A DNA stretch of 64,000 nucleotides, from the NCBI GenBank assembly GCA_946800325.1, contig OX326961.1, positions 8,286,655 through 8,350,654 on the forward strand, in the 5' to 3' direction. Origin of the DNA: Luzula sylvatica. Lineage: Eukaryota > Streptophyta > Magnoliopsida > Poales > Juncaceae. The notes below the pieces were generated by a model that was given only the letters and a program-made list of their open reading frames with translations, searched no databases and was not told the DNA's origin. Below, one piece after another: positions 46,301 through 60,700 of this stretch. Every line of letters starts with the position of its first letter. The stretch's first letter is position 1. Made by a program: the position numbers and the translations under genes.

Positions 46301-49300
46301 TTATTTAACCAATTAATTGTAAAATGCAGATAACAATAAACTAGAGAAAATGGTAATGTCGTCATGTTAAAACCCTCGTAAATTTCTCATACTTTTTTTC
46401 ACCAAAGGGCATGATTTTTATATCGAAATCGCTCGTCTCGGCGAGAGAAATGCCGCCACGTGACTGGATTTGGGAGATTTGGTCTGTTTAACCCGAATTT
46501 TGAGAAAATATAGTCTATTATAATTTAGTCATGAATTATTAAATACGATAATTTTGGCATGATTTTGCGAGTTGAGAACGACCTATTTTGTGCGAATAAA
46601 TGAAGGAGGAGAGACCGCCTCCCGTGAATTTCAGGCCTATATTGTAAGGATAAAAGTAATTCTTTATTTAACCAATTAATTGTAAAATACAGATAACAAT
46701 AAACTAGAGAAAATGCTAATGCCGTTATGTTGAAACCCTCGTAACTTTCACATACTTTTTTTCACCAAATGGCACGATTTTTGTATCAAAATATCTCGTC
46801 TCGACGAGAGAAATGCAGCCACTCGACTGGATTTTGGAGATTTGGTCTTTTTAACCCGAATTCACAGAAAATACAGTTTATTGTAATTTAGTCAAGAATT
46901 ATTTAATACGATGATTTTGGCATGATTTTGCGAGTTGAGAACGACCTATTTAGCGCGATGAAATGAAGGAGGAGAGACTACCTCGAGTGAATTTCAGGCG
47001 TATATTTTAAGGATAAAACTAATTCTTTATTTAACCAATTAATTGTAAAATGCAGATAACAATAAACTTGAGAAAATGGAAATGTCGTCATGTTAAAACC
47101 CTCGTAACTTTCTCATACTTTTTTTTAACCAAATGGCATGATTTTTATATAACAATCGCTCGTCTCGGCGAGAGAAATGCAGCCACGTGACTGGATTTGG
47201 GAGATTTGGTCTATTTAACCCGAATTCTGAGAAAATACAGTCTATTATAATTTAGTCATGAATTATTAAATTTGATGATTTTGGCATGATTTTGCGAGTT
47301 GAGAACGACCTATTTTGTGTGATGATATGAAGGAGGAGAGACCGCCTCCAGTGAATTTCAGGCGTATATTTTAAGGATAAAAGTAATTTTTTATTTAGCC
47401 AATTAATTGTAACATACAGATAACAATAAACTAGAGAAACTGGTAATGCCGTTATGTTAAAACCCTCGTAACTTTCTCATACTTTTTTTCACCAAATTGC
47501 ACGATTTTTGTATCAAAATATCTCGTCTCGGCGAGAGAAATGCAGCCACGCGACTCGATTATGGAGATTTGGTATTTTTGACCCGAATTCACAGAAAAAA
47601 CAGTCTATTATAATTTAGTCATGAATTATTAAATATGATGATTTTGGCATGATTTTGCGAGTTGAGAACGACCTATTTTGCGCGATGAAATGAAGGAGGA
47701 GAGACTGCCTCCAGTGAATTTCAGGCATATATTTTAAGGATAAAACTAATTCTTTATTTAACAAATTAATTGTAAAATGCAGATAACAATAAACTAGAGA
47801 AAATGGTAATGTCGTCATGTTAAAACCCTCGTAACTTTCTCATACTTTTTTCAACCAAATGGCATGATTTTTATATCGAAATCGCTCGTCTCGGCGAGAG
47901 AAATGCAGCCACGTGACTGGATTTGGGAGATTTGGTCTATTTAACCCGAATTCTGAGAAAATACAGTCTATTATAATTTAGTCATGAATTATTAAATACG
48001 ATAATTTTGGCATGATTTTGCGAGTTGAGAACGACTTATTTTGTGCGAATAAATGAAGGAGGAGAGACCGCCTCCAGTGAATTTCAGGCGTATATTGTAA
48101 GGATAAAAGTAATTCTTTATTTAACCAATTAATTGTAAAATACAGATAACAATAAACTAGAGAAAATGCTAATGCCGTAATGTTAAAACCCTCGAAACTT
48201 TCTCATACTTTTTTTCACCAAATGGCTCTATTTTTGTATCAAAATATCTCGTCTCGACGAGAGAAATCCATCCACGCGACTGGATTTTGGAGATTTGGTC
48301 TTTTTAACCCGAATTCACAGAAAATACAGTTTATTGTAATTTAGTCATGAATTATTAAATACGATGATTTTGGCATGATTTTGCGAGTTGAGAACGACCT
48401 ATTTTGCGCGATGAAATGAAGGAGGAGAGACTACCTCCAGTGAATTTCAGGCGTATATTTTAAGGATAAAACTAATTCTTTATTTAACAAATTAATTGTA
48501 AAATGCAGATAACAATAAACTAGAGAAAATGGTAATGTCGTCATGTTAAAACCCTCGTAACTTTCTCATACTTTTTTCAACCAAATGGCATGATTTTTAT
48601 ATCAAAATCGCTCGTCTCGGCGAGAGAAATACAGCCACGTGACTGGATTTGGGAGATTTGGTCTATTTAACCCGAATTCTGAGAAAATACAGTCTATTAT
48701 AATTTAGTCATGAATTATTAAATACGATAATTTTGGCATGATTTTGCGAGTTGAGAACGACCTATTTTGTGCGAATAACTGAAGGAGGAGAGACCGCCTC
48801 CAGTGAATTTCAGGCGTATATTTTAAGGATAAAAGTAATTCTTTATTTAACCAATTAATTGTAAAATACAGATAACAATAAACTAGAGAAAATGGTAATC
48901 CCGTTATGTTAAAACCCTCGTAACTTTGTCATACTTTTTTTCACCAAATGGCACGATTTTTGTATCAAAATATCTCGTCTCGATGAGAGAAAAGCAGCCA
49001 CGTGACTGGATTATGGAGATTTGGTATTTTTAACCCGAATTCACAGAAAATATAGTTTATTGTAATTTAGTCATGAATTATTAAATACGATAATTTTGGC
49101 ATGATTTTGCAAGTTGAGAACAACCTAATTTGCGCGATGAAATGGAGGAGGAGAGACTTCCTCCAGTGAATTCCAGGCGAACATTTTAAGGATAAAAGTA
49201 ATTCTTTATTTAACCAATTGATTGTAAAATGCAAATAACAATAAACTAGAGAAAATGGTAATGCCATTATGTTAAAACCCTCGTAACTTTCTCATACTTT

Positions 49301-50354
49301 TTTTCACCAAATGGCACGTTTTTTGTATCAAAATATCTTGTCTCGACGAGAGAAATGCAGCCACGCGACTGGATTTTGGAGATTTGGTCTTTTTAACCCG
49401 AATTCGCAGATAATACAGTTTATTGTAATTTAGTCTTGAATTATTAAATACGATGATTTTGGCATGATTTTGCGAGTTGAGAACGACCTATTTTGCGCGA
49501 TGAAATGAAGGAGGACAGACTGCCTCCCGTGAATTCCGGGCGAATATTTTAAGGATAAAATTAATTCTTTATTTAACCAATTAATTGTAAAATACAGATA
49601 ACAATAAACTAGAGAAAATGGTAATGCCGTTATGTTAAAACCCTCGTAACTTTCTCATACATTTTTTCACCAAAATGCACGATTTTTGTATCAAAATATC
49701 TCGTCTCGACGAGAGAAATGCAGCCACGCGACTGGATTATGGAGATTTGGTATTTTAAACCCGAATTCACAGAAAATATAGTTTTTTGTAATTTAGTCAT
49801 GAATTATTAAATACGTTGATTTTGGCATGATTTTGCGAGTTGAGAACAACCTATTTTGCGCGATGAAATGAAGGAGGAGAGACTACCTCTAGTGAATTCC
49901 AGGCGTACATTTTAAGGATCAAAGTAATTCTTTATTTAACCAATTGATTGTAAAATGCAAATAACAATAAACTATAGAAATGGTAATGCCGTTATGTTAA
50001 GTCCCTCGTAACTTTCTCATACTTTTTTTCACCAAATGGCACGTTTTTTGTATCAAAATATCTTGTCTCGACGAGAGAAATGCCGCCACGCGACTGGATT
50101 TTGGAGATTTGGTCTTTTTGACCCGAATTCACAGATAATACAGTTTATTGTAATTTAGTCATGAATTATTAAATACGATGATTTTGGCATGATTTTGCGA
50201 GTTGAGAACGACCTATTTTGCGCGATGAAATGAAGGAGGAGAGACTGCCTCCAGTTAATTTCTGGCGTATATTTTAAGGATAAAAGTAATTCTTTATTTA
50301 ATCAATTAATTGTAAAATGCAGATAACAATAAACTAGAGAAAATGGTAATGTCG
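40358..50354 (-). repeat. 363-bp satellite array, block B (left part)
   Basis: This is the same satellite family as block A in the opposite orientation. Plus-strand landmarks in order are CATGAATTATTAAATACGAT, GAAATGAAGGAGGAGAGAC, GCCTCCAGTGAATTTCAGGC, TTTAACCAATTAATTGTAAA, TCTCATACTTTTTTTCACCA, ATTTTTATATCAAAATCGC and GATTTGGGAGATTTGGTC. The modal monomer is 363 bp. Two subtypes alternate for long stretches. Type A has CATGATTTTTATATC, CTCGTCTCGGCGAG and CCACGTGAC; type B has CACGATTTTTGTATC, CTCGTCTCGACGAG and CCACGCGAC. Recurring 67-codon minus-strand frames reflect the monomer length (363 is a multiple of 3). No genes. Confidence 0.95.
50350..50354 (+). repeat. Target-site duplication TGTCG (left)
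   Basis: TGTCG precedes the LTR here and follows it at 51778-51782. An uninterrupted monomer reads GGTAATGTCGTCATG, so the array resumes exactly after the duplicated 5 bp. Confidence 0.92.
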
Positions 50355-51777
50355 TGATGAGCGGGTTTTCGATCACATTTTAATTTGATATATCGTTGTA
50401 TGTGAAAACCAATTCAATCAACAAGTTTGGAATTTAATGTGTACAGTAGTAATATGCAAGTTCGTTCCACGAGGAGTATATGCGTCAAATAATGAATCAA
50501 AACGAGCCAAAAGGCAGAAACTTTTCCAAAAAGAAAATTAAGGGCAGAAACTTTTTCTAAATAGGAAGAAACTTAATCAAAAATAATTATTTCTAAGTTT
50601 CCAAAATTAATGCAAATTTGTCTAGAGATAGGTCTGAATATGATCAAATTTATCCTAAAATTTCAAACAATTTGGACAACGTAATAAAAAGTTATTAACG
50701 AATTACAATCAGGTCTCTGAAAAACAGTCCCCTGGAAACAGCAGGTTTTCAGTTTAAGTGACAGTTTTCAAAAATTCATATCAATTCGAATATTTCATGA
50801 AATTCTACGATTCAAAAAGTTCCTGAAACTAGAAATGAAGATCTACGCAGAACAAAAAGAGAACAAAAATATCACACAAAGAGAGACAAAGATTGAATGC
50901 AAAAAACAAAGATTTAGAGCAAAGAAAAAGATTCAATTACAACCTTAAACTATCATTCAACATACAAGAATTTCAAGATTTATAAAGAATACACCTAATT
51001 CGAAGAAAGTAGAGCTTCAACGCGCCAAGAGGAGCTCCTTTCCTCGCCTAGTGTCGTCGCTCGATGCTCGAACCGCCAGAAAGCTAGGACGGTACGAGCG
51101 CTTCTCGCTCGAACTTGTCGACTCTCCCGGATGAAGAAAGCTCCGAGTCCGGTTGTGACGTGTATCTTCTGCGACTAGCTTCGATTAGATCGATTCACCG
51201 GATGAAGTAAGCTTCGAGTCCGGCAAACAATCACTCGAGAATTCGAGTAATTCTTGAATGGTTCTTGACGTTCTTGAAAGTTCTTGGAAGTGTTTAGAGA
51301 GAGAGAGAGAAGAAAGGGTAGGGAAGAAGAAGCAAATCCTGCCCAAGGGCCTTTGGGGTCTATTTATAGTGCATTTGGAGCCTTCTCATTGGTCAAGAGA
51401 TGGTTGAGAGGATTGAGGGTAGTTTGGTAATTGTAGGTGACGAAGGTGGGCTGAATGGTGGTCAAAGTATGAGTGGTTTTCGTATAGAATTTGGTGTAGA
51501 CTTTTGTGTGGTAGATTACTTGCCTCCTTCTTCATACGTGTACCGAAATGGGCAGTATAATATATCGATTTTATCGGCGCGAGGAGAGGAAGACAACTAC
51601 ACTGTTGGAATGTCGAAAACTTTCGCCAAAAAATCTAAAATTATCAATAAAACACACTTAGTGAAGAAATATTCTTGCAATCTTAAATATGAACAATTAT
51701 ATATATAAAGTTGTGATTCAAAAGGGCTAAAATCCCCAAATTAGATATCAAAAAGGTGCTTTATTTTCCTCTTATCA
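50355..51777 (-). mobile_element. Solo LTR of an LTR retrotransposon (1,423 bp)
   Basis: It starts TGATGAGCGGG and ends CCTCTTATCA, that is TG...CA with short inverted ends (TGATGAG/TGATAAG), flanked by the 5-bp duplication TGTCG. It contains no gag, pol or second LTR, so it is a solo LTR left by LTR-LTR recombination. The likely transcription direction is minus: CTATAAATAG (complement of 51360-51369) resembles a TATA box, followed on that strand by a CT-rich leader. A 71-bp-spaced repeat (CCGGATGAAG at 51127 and 51198) lies in the GC-richer middle. The superfamily (Ty3/gypsy or Ty1/copia) cannot be set from the LTR alone. The 102-codon frame at 51400-51708 lies on the opposite strand within the LTR and is probably non-coding. 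Confidence 0.93.
51360..51369 (-). promoter_or_regulatory. Putative LTR TATA box
   Basis: CTATAAATAG on the minus strand, about 410 bp from the TG end on that strand. This is a plausible U3/R position. It is the only clear TATA-like element in the LTR. Confidence 0.5.
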
Positions 51778-51782
51778 TGTCG
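51778..51782 (+). repeat. Target-site duplication TGTCG (right)
   Basis: This is the right copy of the 5-bp duplication flanking the solo LTR; the satellite continues as TCATGTTAAAACCCTCG. Confidence 0.92.
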
Positions 51783-54700
51783 TCATGTTAAAACCCTCGT
51801 AACTTTCTCATACTTTTTTTCACCAAATGGCATGATTTTTATATCGAAATCGCTCGTCTCGGCGAGAGAAATGCAGCCACGTGACTGGATTTGGGAGATT
51901 TGGTCTATTTAACTCGAATTCTGAGAAAATACAGTCTATTATAATTTAGTCATGAATTATTAAATACGATAATTTTGGCATGATTTTGCGAGTTGAGAAC
52001 GACCTATTTTGTGCGAATAACTGAAGGAGGAGAGACCGCCTCCAGTGAATTTCAGGCGTATATTTTAAGGATAAAAGTAATTCTTTATTTAACCAATTAA
52101 TTATAAAATACAGATAACAATAAACTAGAGAAAATGGTAATCCCGTAATGTTAAAACCCTCGTAACTTTGTCATACTTTTTTTCACCAAATGGCACGATT
52201 TTTGTATCAAAATATCTCGTCTCGACGAGAGAAATGCAGCCACGCGACTGGATTATGGAGATTTGGTATTTTTGACCCGAATTCACAGAAAATATAGTTT
52301 ATTGTAATTTAGTCATGAATTATTAAATACGATGATTTTGGCATGATTTTGCAAGTTGAGAACAACCTATTTTGCGCGATGAAATGGAGGAGGAGAGACT
52401 ACCTCCAGTGAATTCCAGGCGAACATTTTAAGGATAAAAGTAATTCTTTATTTAACCAATTGATTGTAAAATGCAAATAACAATAAACTAGAGAAAATGG
52501 TAATGCCATTATGTCAAAACCCTCGTAACTTTCTCATACTATTTTTCACCAAATGGCACGTTTTTTGTATCAAAATATCTTGTCTCGACGAGAGAAATGC
52601 AGCCACGCGACTGGATTTTGGAGATTTGGTCTTTTTAACCCGAATTCGCAGATAATACAGTTTATTGTAATTTAGTCTTGAATGATTAAATACGATGATT
52701 TTGGCATGATTTTGCGAGTTGAGAACGACCGATTTTGCGCGATGAAATGAAGGAGGACAGACTGCCTCCCGTGAATTCCGGGCGAATATTTTAAGGATAA
52801 AAGTAATTCTTTATTTAACCAATTAATTGTAAAATACAGATAACAATAAACTAGAGAAAATGGTAATGTCGTCATGTTAAAACCCTCGTAACTTTCTCAT
52901 ACTTTTTTTCAACAAATGGCATGATTTTTATATCGAAATCGCCCGTCTCGGCGAGAGAAATGCAGCCACGTGACTGGATTTGGGAGATTTGGTCTATTTA
53001 ACCCGAATTCTTAGAAAATACAGTCTATTATAATTTAGTCATGAATTATTAAATACGATGATTTTGGCATAATTTTGCGAGTCGAAAACGACCTATTTTG
53101 TGCGAATAACTGAAGGAGGACAGACCGCCTCCAGTGAATTGCAGGCGTATATTTTAAGGATAAAAGTAATTCTTTATTTAACCAATTAATTGTAAAATAT
53201 AGATAACAATAAACTAGAGAAAATGGTAATGCCGTTATGTTAAAACCCTCGGAACTTTCTCATACTTTTTTTCACCAAATGGCACGATTTTTGTATTAAA
53301 ATATCTCGTCTCGACGAGAGAAATGCAGCCACGCGGCTGGATTATGGAGATTTGGTATTTTAAAATTCACAGAAAATATAGTTTTTTGTAATGTAGTCAT
53401 GAATTATTAAATACGTTGATTTTGGCATGATTTTGCGAGTTGAGAACAACCTATTTTGCGCGATGAAATGAAGGAGGAGAGACTACCTCTAGTGAATTCC
53501 AGGCGTACATTTTAAGGATAAAAGTAATTCTTTATTTAACCAATTGATTGTAAAATGCAAATAACAATAAACTATAGAAAATGGTAATGCCGTTATGTTA
53601 AGACCCTCGTAAGTTTCTCATACTTTTTTTCACCAAATGGCACGTTTTTTGTATCAAAATATCTTGTCTCGACGAGAGAAATGCCGCCACGCGACTGGAT
53701 TTTGGAGATTTGGTGTTTTTGACCCGAATTCACAGATAATACAGTTTATTGTAATTTAGTAAATAATTATTAAATACGATGATTTTGGCATGATTTTGCA
53801 AGTTGAGAACGACCTATTTTGCGCGATGAAATGAAGGAGGAGAGACTGCCTACAGTTAATTTCAGGCGTATATTTTAAGGATAAAACTAATTCTTTATTT
53901 AACCAATTAATTGTAAAATGCAGTAAACAATAAACTAGAGAAAATGGTAATGTCGTCATGTTAAAACCCTCGTAACTTTCTCATACTTTTTTTCAACAAA
54001 TGGCATGATTTTTATATCGAAATCGCTCGTCTCGGCGAGAGAAATACATCCACGTGACTGGATTTGGGAGATTTGGTCTATTTAACCCGAATTCTGAGAA
54101 AATACAGTCTATTATAATTTAGTCATGAATTATTAAATACGATAATTTTGGCATGATTTTGCGAGTTGAGAACGACCTATTTTGTGCGAATAAATGAAGG
54201 AGGAGAGACCGCCTCCAGTGAATTTTAGGCGTATATTGTAAGGATAAAAGTAATTCTTTATTTAACCAATTAATTGTAAAATACAGATAACAATAAACTA
54301 GAGAAAATGCTAATGCCGTTATGTTAAAACCCTCGTAACTTTCTCATACTTTTTTTCACCAAATGGCACGATTTTTGTATCAAAATATCTCGTCTCGACG
54401 AAAGAAATGCAGCCACGCGACTGGATTTTGGAGATTTGGTCTATTTAACCCGAATTCACAGAAAATACAATTTATTGTAATTTAGTCATGAATTATTAAA
54501 TACGATGATTTTGGCATGATTTTGCGAGTTGAGAACGACCTATTATGCGCGATGAAATGAAGGAGGAGAGACTACCTCCAGTGAATTTCAGACGTATATT
54601 TTAAGGATAAAACTAATTCTTTATTTAACCAATTAATTTTAAATGCAGATAACAATAAACTAGAGAAAATGGTAATGTCGTCATGTTAAAACCCTCGTAA

Positions 54701-57700
54701 CTTTCTCATACTTTTTTTCACCAAATTGCATGATTTTTATATCAAAATCGCTCGTCTCGGCGAGAGAAATGCAGCCACGCGACTGGATTTGGGAGATTTG
54801 GTCTATTTAACCCGAATTCTGAGAAAATACAGTCTATTATAATTTAGTCATGAATTATTAAATACGATGATTTTGGCATGATTTTGCGAGTCGAGAACGA
54901 CCTATTTTGCGCGATGAAATGAAGGAGGAGAGACCGCCTCCAGTGAATTTCAGGCGTATATTTTAAGGATAAAAGTAATTCTTTATTTGACCAATTAATT
55001 GTAAAATACATATAACAATAAACTAGAGAAAATGGTAATGCCGTTATGTTAAAACCCCCGTAATTTTCTCATACTTTTTTTCACCAAATTGCACGATTTT
55101 TGTATCAAAATATCTCGTCTCTACGAGAGAAATGCAGCCACGCGACTGGATTTTGGAGATTTTGTCTTTTTAACCCGAATTCGCAGATAATACAGTTTAT
55201 TGTAATTTAGTCATGAATTATTAAATACGATGATTTTGGCATGATTTTGCGAGTTGAGAACGACCTATTTTGCGCGATGAAATGAAGGAGGACAGACTGC
55301 CTCCAGTGAATTCCGGGCGAATATTTTAAGGATAAAAGTAATTCTTTATTTAACCAATTAATTGAAAAATGCAGATAACAATATTCTAGAGAAAATGGTA
55401 ATCCCGTCATGCTAAAACCCTCGTAACTTTCTAATACTTTTTTTCACCAAATTGCATGATTTTTATATCAAAATAGATCGTCTGGGAGAGAGAAATACAG
55501 CCACGTGACTGGATTTGGGATATTTGGTCTATTTAACCCGAATTTTGAGAAAATACAGTCTATTATAATTTAGTCATGAATTATTAAATACGATGATTTT
55601 GGCATGATTTTGCGAGTTGAGAACGAACAATTTTGCGCGATGAAATGAAGGAGGAGACACTGCCTCCAGTGAATTTCAGGCGTATATTTTAAGGATAAAA
55701 GTTATTCTTTATTTAACCAATCAATTGTAAAATGCAGATTACAATAAACTAGAGAAAATGGTAATGTCGCCATGTTAAAACCCTCGTAACTTTCTCATAC
55801 TTTTTTTCACCAAATGACATGATTTTTATATCAAAATATCTTGTCTCGACGAGAAAAATGCAGCCACGCGACTGGATTTTGGAGATTTGGTCTTTTTAAC
55901 CCGAATTCACAGATAATACAGTTTATTGTAATTTAGTCATGAATTATTAAATACGATGATTTTGGAATGATTTTGCGAGTTGAGAACGACCTATTTTGCG
56001 CGATGAAATGAAGGAGGACAGACTGCCTCCAGTGAATTCCAGGCGAATATTTTAAGGATAAAACTAATTCTTTATTTAACCAATTAATTGTAAAATGCAG
56101 ATAACAATAAACTAGAGAAAATGGTAATGTCGTCATGTTAAAACCCTCGTGACTTTCTCATACTTATTTTCACCAAATGGTATGATTTTTATATTCAAAT
56201 CGCTCGTCTCGGCGAGAGAAATGCAGCCACGCGACTTGATTTGGGAGATTTGGTCTATTTAACCCGAATTCTGAGAAAATACAGTCTATTATAATTTAGT
56301 CATGAATTATTAAATACGATGATTTTGGCATGATTTTGCGAGTTGAGAACGACCTATTTTGCGCGATGAAATGAAGGAGGAGAGACCGCCTCCAGTGAAT
56401 TTCAGGCGTATATTTTAAGGATAAAAGTAATTTCTTTATTTGACCAATTAATTGTAAAATACATATAACAATAAACTAGAGAAAATGGTAATGCCGTTAT
56501 GTTAAAACCCTCGTAACTTTCTCATACTTTTTTTCACCAAATGGCACGATTATTGTATCAAAATATCTCGTCTCTACGAGAGAAATGCAGCCACGCGACT
56601 GGATTTTGGAGATTTGGTCTTTTTAACCCGAATTCGCAGATAATACAGTTTATTGTAATTTAGTCATGAATTATTAAATACGATGATTTTGGCATGATTT
56701 TGCGAGTTGAGAACGACCTATTTTGCGCGATGAAATGAAGGAGGACAGACTGCCTCCAGTGAATTCCGGGCGAATATTTTAAGGATAAAAGTAATTCTTT
56801 ATTTAACCAATTAATTGAAAAATGTAGATAACAATATACTAGAGAAAATGGTAATGCCGTCATGCTAAAGCCCTCGTAACTTTCTCATACTTTTTTTCAC
56901 CAAATGGCATGATTTTTATATCAAAATCGCTCGTCTGGGCGAGAGAAATGCAGCCACGTGACTGGATTTGGGATATTTGGTCTATTTAACCCGAATTTTG
57001 AGAAAATATAGTCTATAATAATTTAGTCATGAATTATTAAATACGATGATTTTGGCATGATTTTGCGAGTTGAGAACGACCAATTTTGCGCGATGAAATG
57101 AGGGAGGAGACACTGCCTCCAGTGAATTTCAGGCGTATATTTTAAGGATAAAAGTTATTCTTTATTTAACCAATTAATTGTAAAATGCAGATTACAATAA
57201 ACTAGAGAAAATGGTAATGTCGCCATTTTAAAACCCTCGTAAATTTCTCATACTTTTTTTCAGCAATTGGCATGATTTTTATATCAAAATATCTTGTCTC
57301 GACGAGAGAAATGGAGCCACGCGACTGGATTTTGGAGATTTGGTCTTTTTAACCCGAATTCACAGATAATACAATTTATTGTAATTTAGTCATGAATTAT
57401 TAAATACGATGATTTTGGCATGATTTTGCGAGTTGAGAACGACCTATTTTGCGCGATGAAATGAAGGAGGACAGACTGCCTCCAGTGAATTCCAGGCGAA
57501 TATTTTAAGTATAAAACTAATTCTTTATTTAACCAATTAATTGTAAAATGCAGATAACAATAAACTAGAGAAAATGGTAATGTCGTCATGTTAAAACCCT
57601 CGTGACTTTCTCATACTTTTTTACACCAAATGGTATGATTTTTATATTCAAATCGCTCGTCTCGGCGAGAGAAATGCAGCCACGCGACTGGATTTGGGAG

Positions 57701-60700
57701 ATTTGGTCTATTTAACCCGAATTCTGAGAAAATACAGTCTATTATAATTTAGTCATGAATTATTAAATACGATGATTTTGGCATGATTTTGCGAGTTGAG
57801 AACGACTTATTTTGCGCGATGAAATGAAGGAGGAGAGACCGCCTCCAGTGAATTTCAGACGTATATTTTAAGGATAAAAGTAATTCTTTATTTGGCCAAT
57901 TAATTGTAAAATACAGATAACAATAAACTAGAGAAAATGGTAATGCCGTTATGTTAAAACCCTCATAACTTTCTCATACTTTTTTTCACCAAATGGCACG
58001 ATTTTTGTATCAAAATATCTCGTCTCGACGAGAGAAATGCAGCCACGCGACTGGATTTTGGAGATTTTGTCTTTTTAACCCGAATTCGCAGACAATATAG
58101 TTTATTGTAATTTAGTCATGAATTATTAAATACGATAATTTTGGCATGATTTTGCGAGTTGAGAACGACCTATTTAGCGCGATGAAATGAAGGAGGACAG
58201 ACTGCCTCCAGTGAATTCCGGGCGAATATTTTAAGGATAAAAGTAATTTCTTTATTTAACCAATTAATTGTAAAATGCAGATTACAATAAACTAGAGAAA
58301 ATGGTAATGTCGTCATGTTAAAACCCTCGTAACTTTCTCATAATTTTTTTCACCAAATGGCATGATTTTTATATCAAAATCGCTCGTCTCGGCGAGAGAA
58401 ATGCAGCCACGTGACTGGATTTGGGAGATTTGGTCTATATAACCCGAATTCTGAGAAAATAAAGTCTATTATTATTTAGTCATGAATTATTAAATACGAT
58501 GATTTTGCCATGATTTTGCGAGTCGAGAACGACCTATTTTGCGCGATGAAAAGAAGGAGGAGAGACCGCCTCCAGTGAATTTCAGGCGTATATTTTAAGG
58601 ATAAAAGTAATTATTTATTTAACCAATTAATTGTAAAATACAAATAACAATAAACTAGAGAAAATGGTAATGCCGTTATGTTAAAATCCTCGTAACTTTC
58701 TCATACTTTTTTTCACCAAATGGCACGATTTTTGTATCAAAATATCTCGTCTCGACGAGAGAAATGTAGCCACGCGACTGGATTTTGGTGATTTGGTCTT
58801 TTTAACCCGAATTCACAGATAATACAGTTTATTGTAATTTAGTCATGAATTATTAAATACGATGATTTTGGCATAATTTTGCGAGTTGAGAACGACCTAT
58901 TTTGCGCGATGAAATGAAGGAGGACGGACTGCCTCCAGTGAATTCCAGGCGAATATTTTAAGGATAAAAGTAATTCTTTATGTAACCAATTAATTGTAAA
59001 ATGCAGATAACAATAAACTAGAGAAAATGGTAATGCCGTCATGCTAAAACCCTCGTAACTTTCTCATACTTTTTTTCACCAAATGGCATGATTTTTATAT
59101 CAAAATCGCTCGTCTGGGCGAGAGAAATGCAGCCACGTGACTGGATTTGGGAGATTTGGTTTATTTAACCCGAATTTTGAGAAAATACAGTCTATTATAA
59201 TTTAGTCATGAATTATTAAATACGATGATTTTGGCATGATTTTGCGAGTTGAGAACGACCTATTTTGTGAGATGAAATGAAGGAGGAGAGACTGCCTCCA
59301 GTGAATTTCAGACGTATATTTTAAGGATAAAAGTAATTCTTTATTTAACCAATTAATTGTAAAATGTAGATAACAATAAACTAGAGAAAATGGTAATGTC
59401 GTCATGTTAAAACCCTCGTAACTTTCTCAAACTTTTTTTCACCTAATGGCATGATTTTTATATCGAAATCGCTCGTCTCGGCGAGAGAAATGCAGCCACG
59501 TGATTGGATTTGGGAGATTTGGTCTATTTAACCCGAATTCTGAGAAAATACAGTCTATTATAATTTAGTCTAGAATTATTAAATACGATAATTTTGGCAT
59601 GATTTTGCGAGTTGAGAACGACCTATTTTGTGCGAAAAAATGAAGGAGGAGAAACCGCCTCCAGTGAATTTCAGGCCTATATTGTAAGGATAAAAGTAAT
59701 TCTTTATTTAACCAATTAATTTTAAAATATAGATAACAATACACTAGGGAAAATGCTAAATCCGTTATGTTAAAACCCTCGTAACGTTCTCATATTTTTT
59801 TTCACCAAATGGCACGATTTTTGTATCAAAATATCTCGTCTCGACGAAAGAAATGCAGCCACGCGACTGGATTTTGGAGATTTGGTATTTTTAACCCGAA
59901 TTCCCAGAAAATATATTTTATTGTAATTTAGTCATGAATTATTAAATACGATGATTTTGGCATGATTTTACGAGTTGAGAACGACCCATTTTGCGCGATG
60001 AAATGAAGGAGGAGAGACTACCTCCAGTGAATTCCAGGCGTATATTTTAAGGATAAAAGTAATTCTTTATTTAACCAATTAATTGTAAAATGCAAATAAC
60101 AATAAACTAGAGAAAATGGTAATGCCGTTATGCTAAAACCCTCGTAACTTTCTCACACTTTTTTTCACCAAATGGCACGATTTTTGTATCAAAATATCTC
60201 GTCTCGACGAGAGAAATGCAGCCACGCGACTGGATTTTGGAGATTTGGTCTTTTTAACCCGAATTCACAGATAATACATTTTATTGTAATTTAGTCATTA
60301 ATTATTAAATACGATGATTTTGGCATGATTTTGCGAGTGGAGAACGACCTATTTTGCACGATGAAATGAAGGAGGAGAGACTGCCTCCAGTGAATTCCAG
60401 GCGTATGTTTTAAGGATAAAAGTAATTCTTTATTCAACCAATTAATTATGAAATGCAGTTAACAATACACTAGAGAAAATGGTAATGCCGTCATGTTAAA
60501 ACCCTCATAATATTCTCATACTTTTTTTCACCAAATGACATGATTTTTATATCAAAATCGCTCGTCTCGTCGAGAGAAATGCAGCCACGCGACTGGATTT
60601 GGGAGATTTGGTCTATTTAACCCGAATTTTGAGAAAATACAGTCTATTATAATTTAGTCATGAATTTTTAAATACGATAATTTTGGCTTGATTTTGCGAG

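Noticed and set aside
51400..51708. 102-codon frame that could be a small gene
   Set aside because: It lies wholly inside the solo LTR, on the strand opposite the likely LTR transcript, and shows no recognisable domain.
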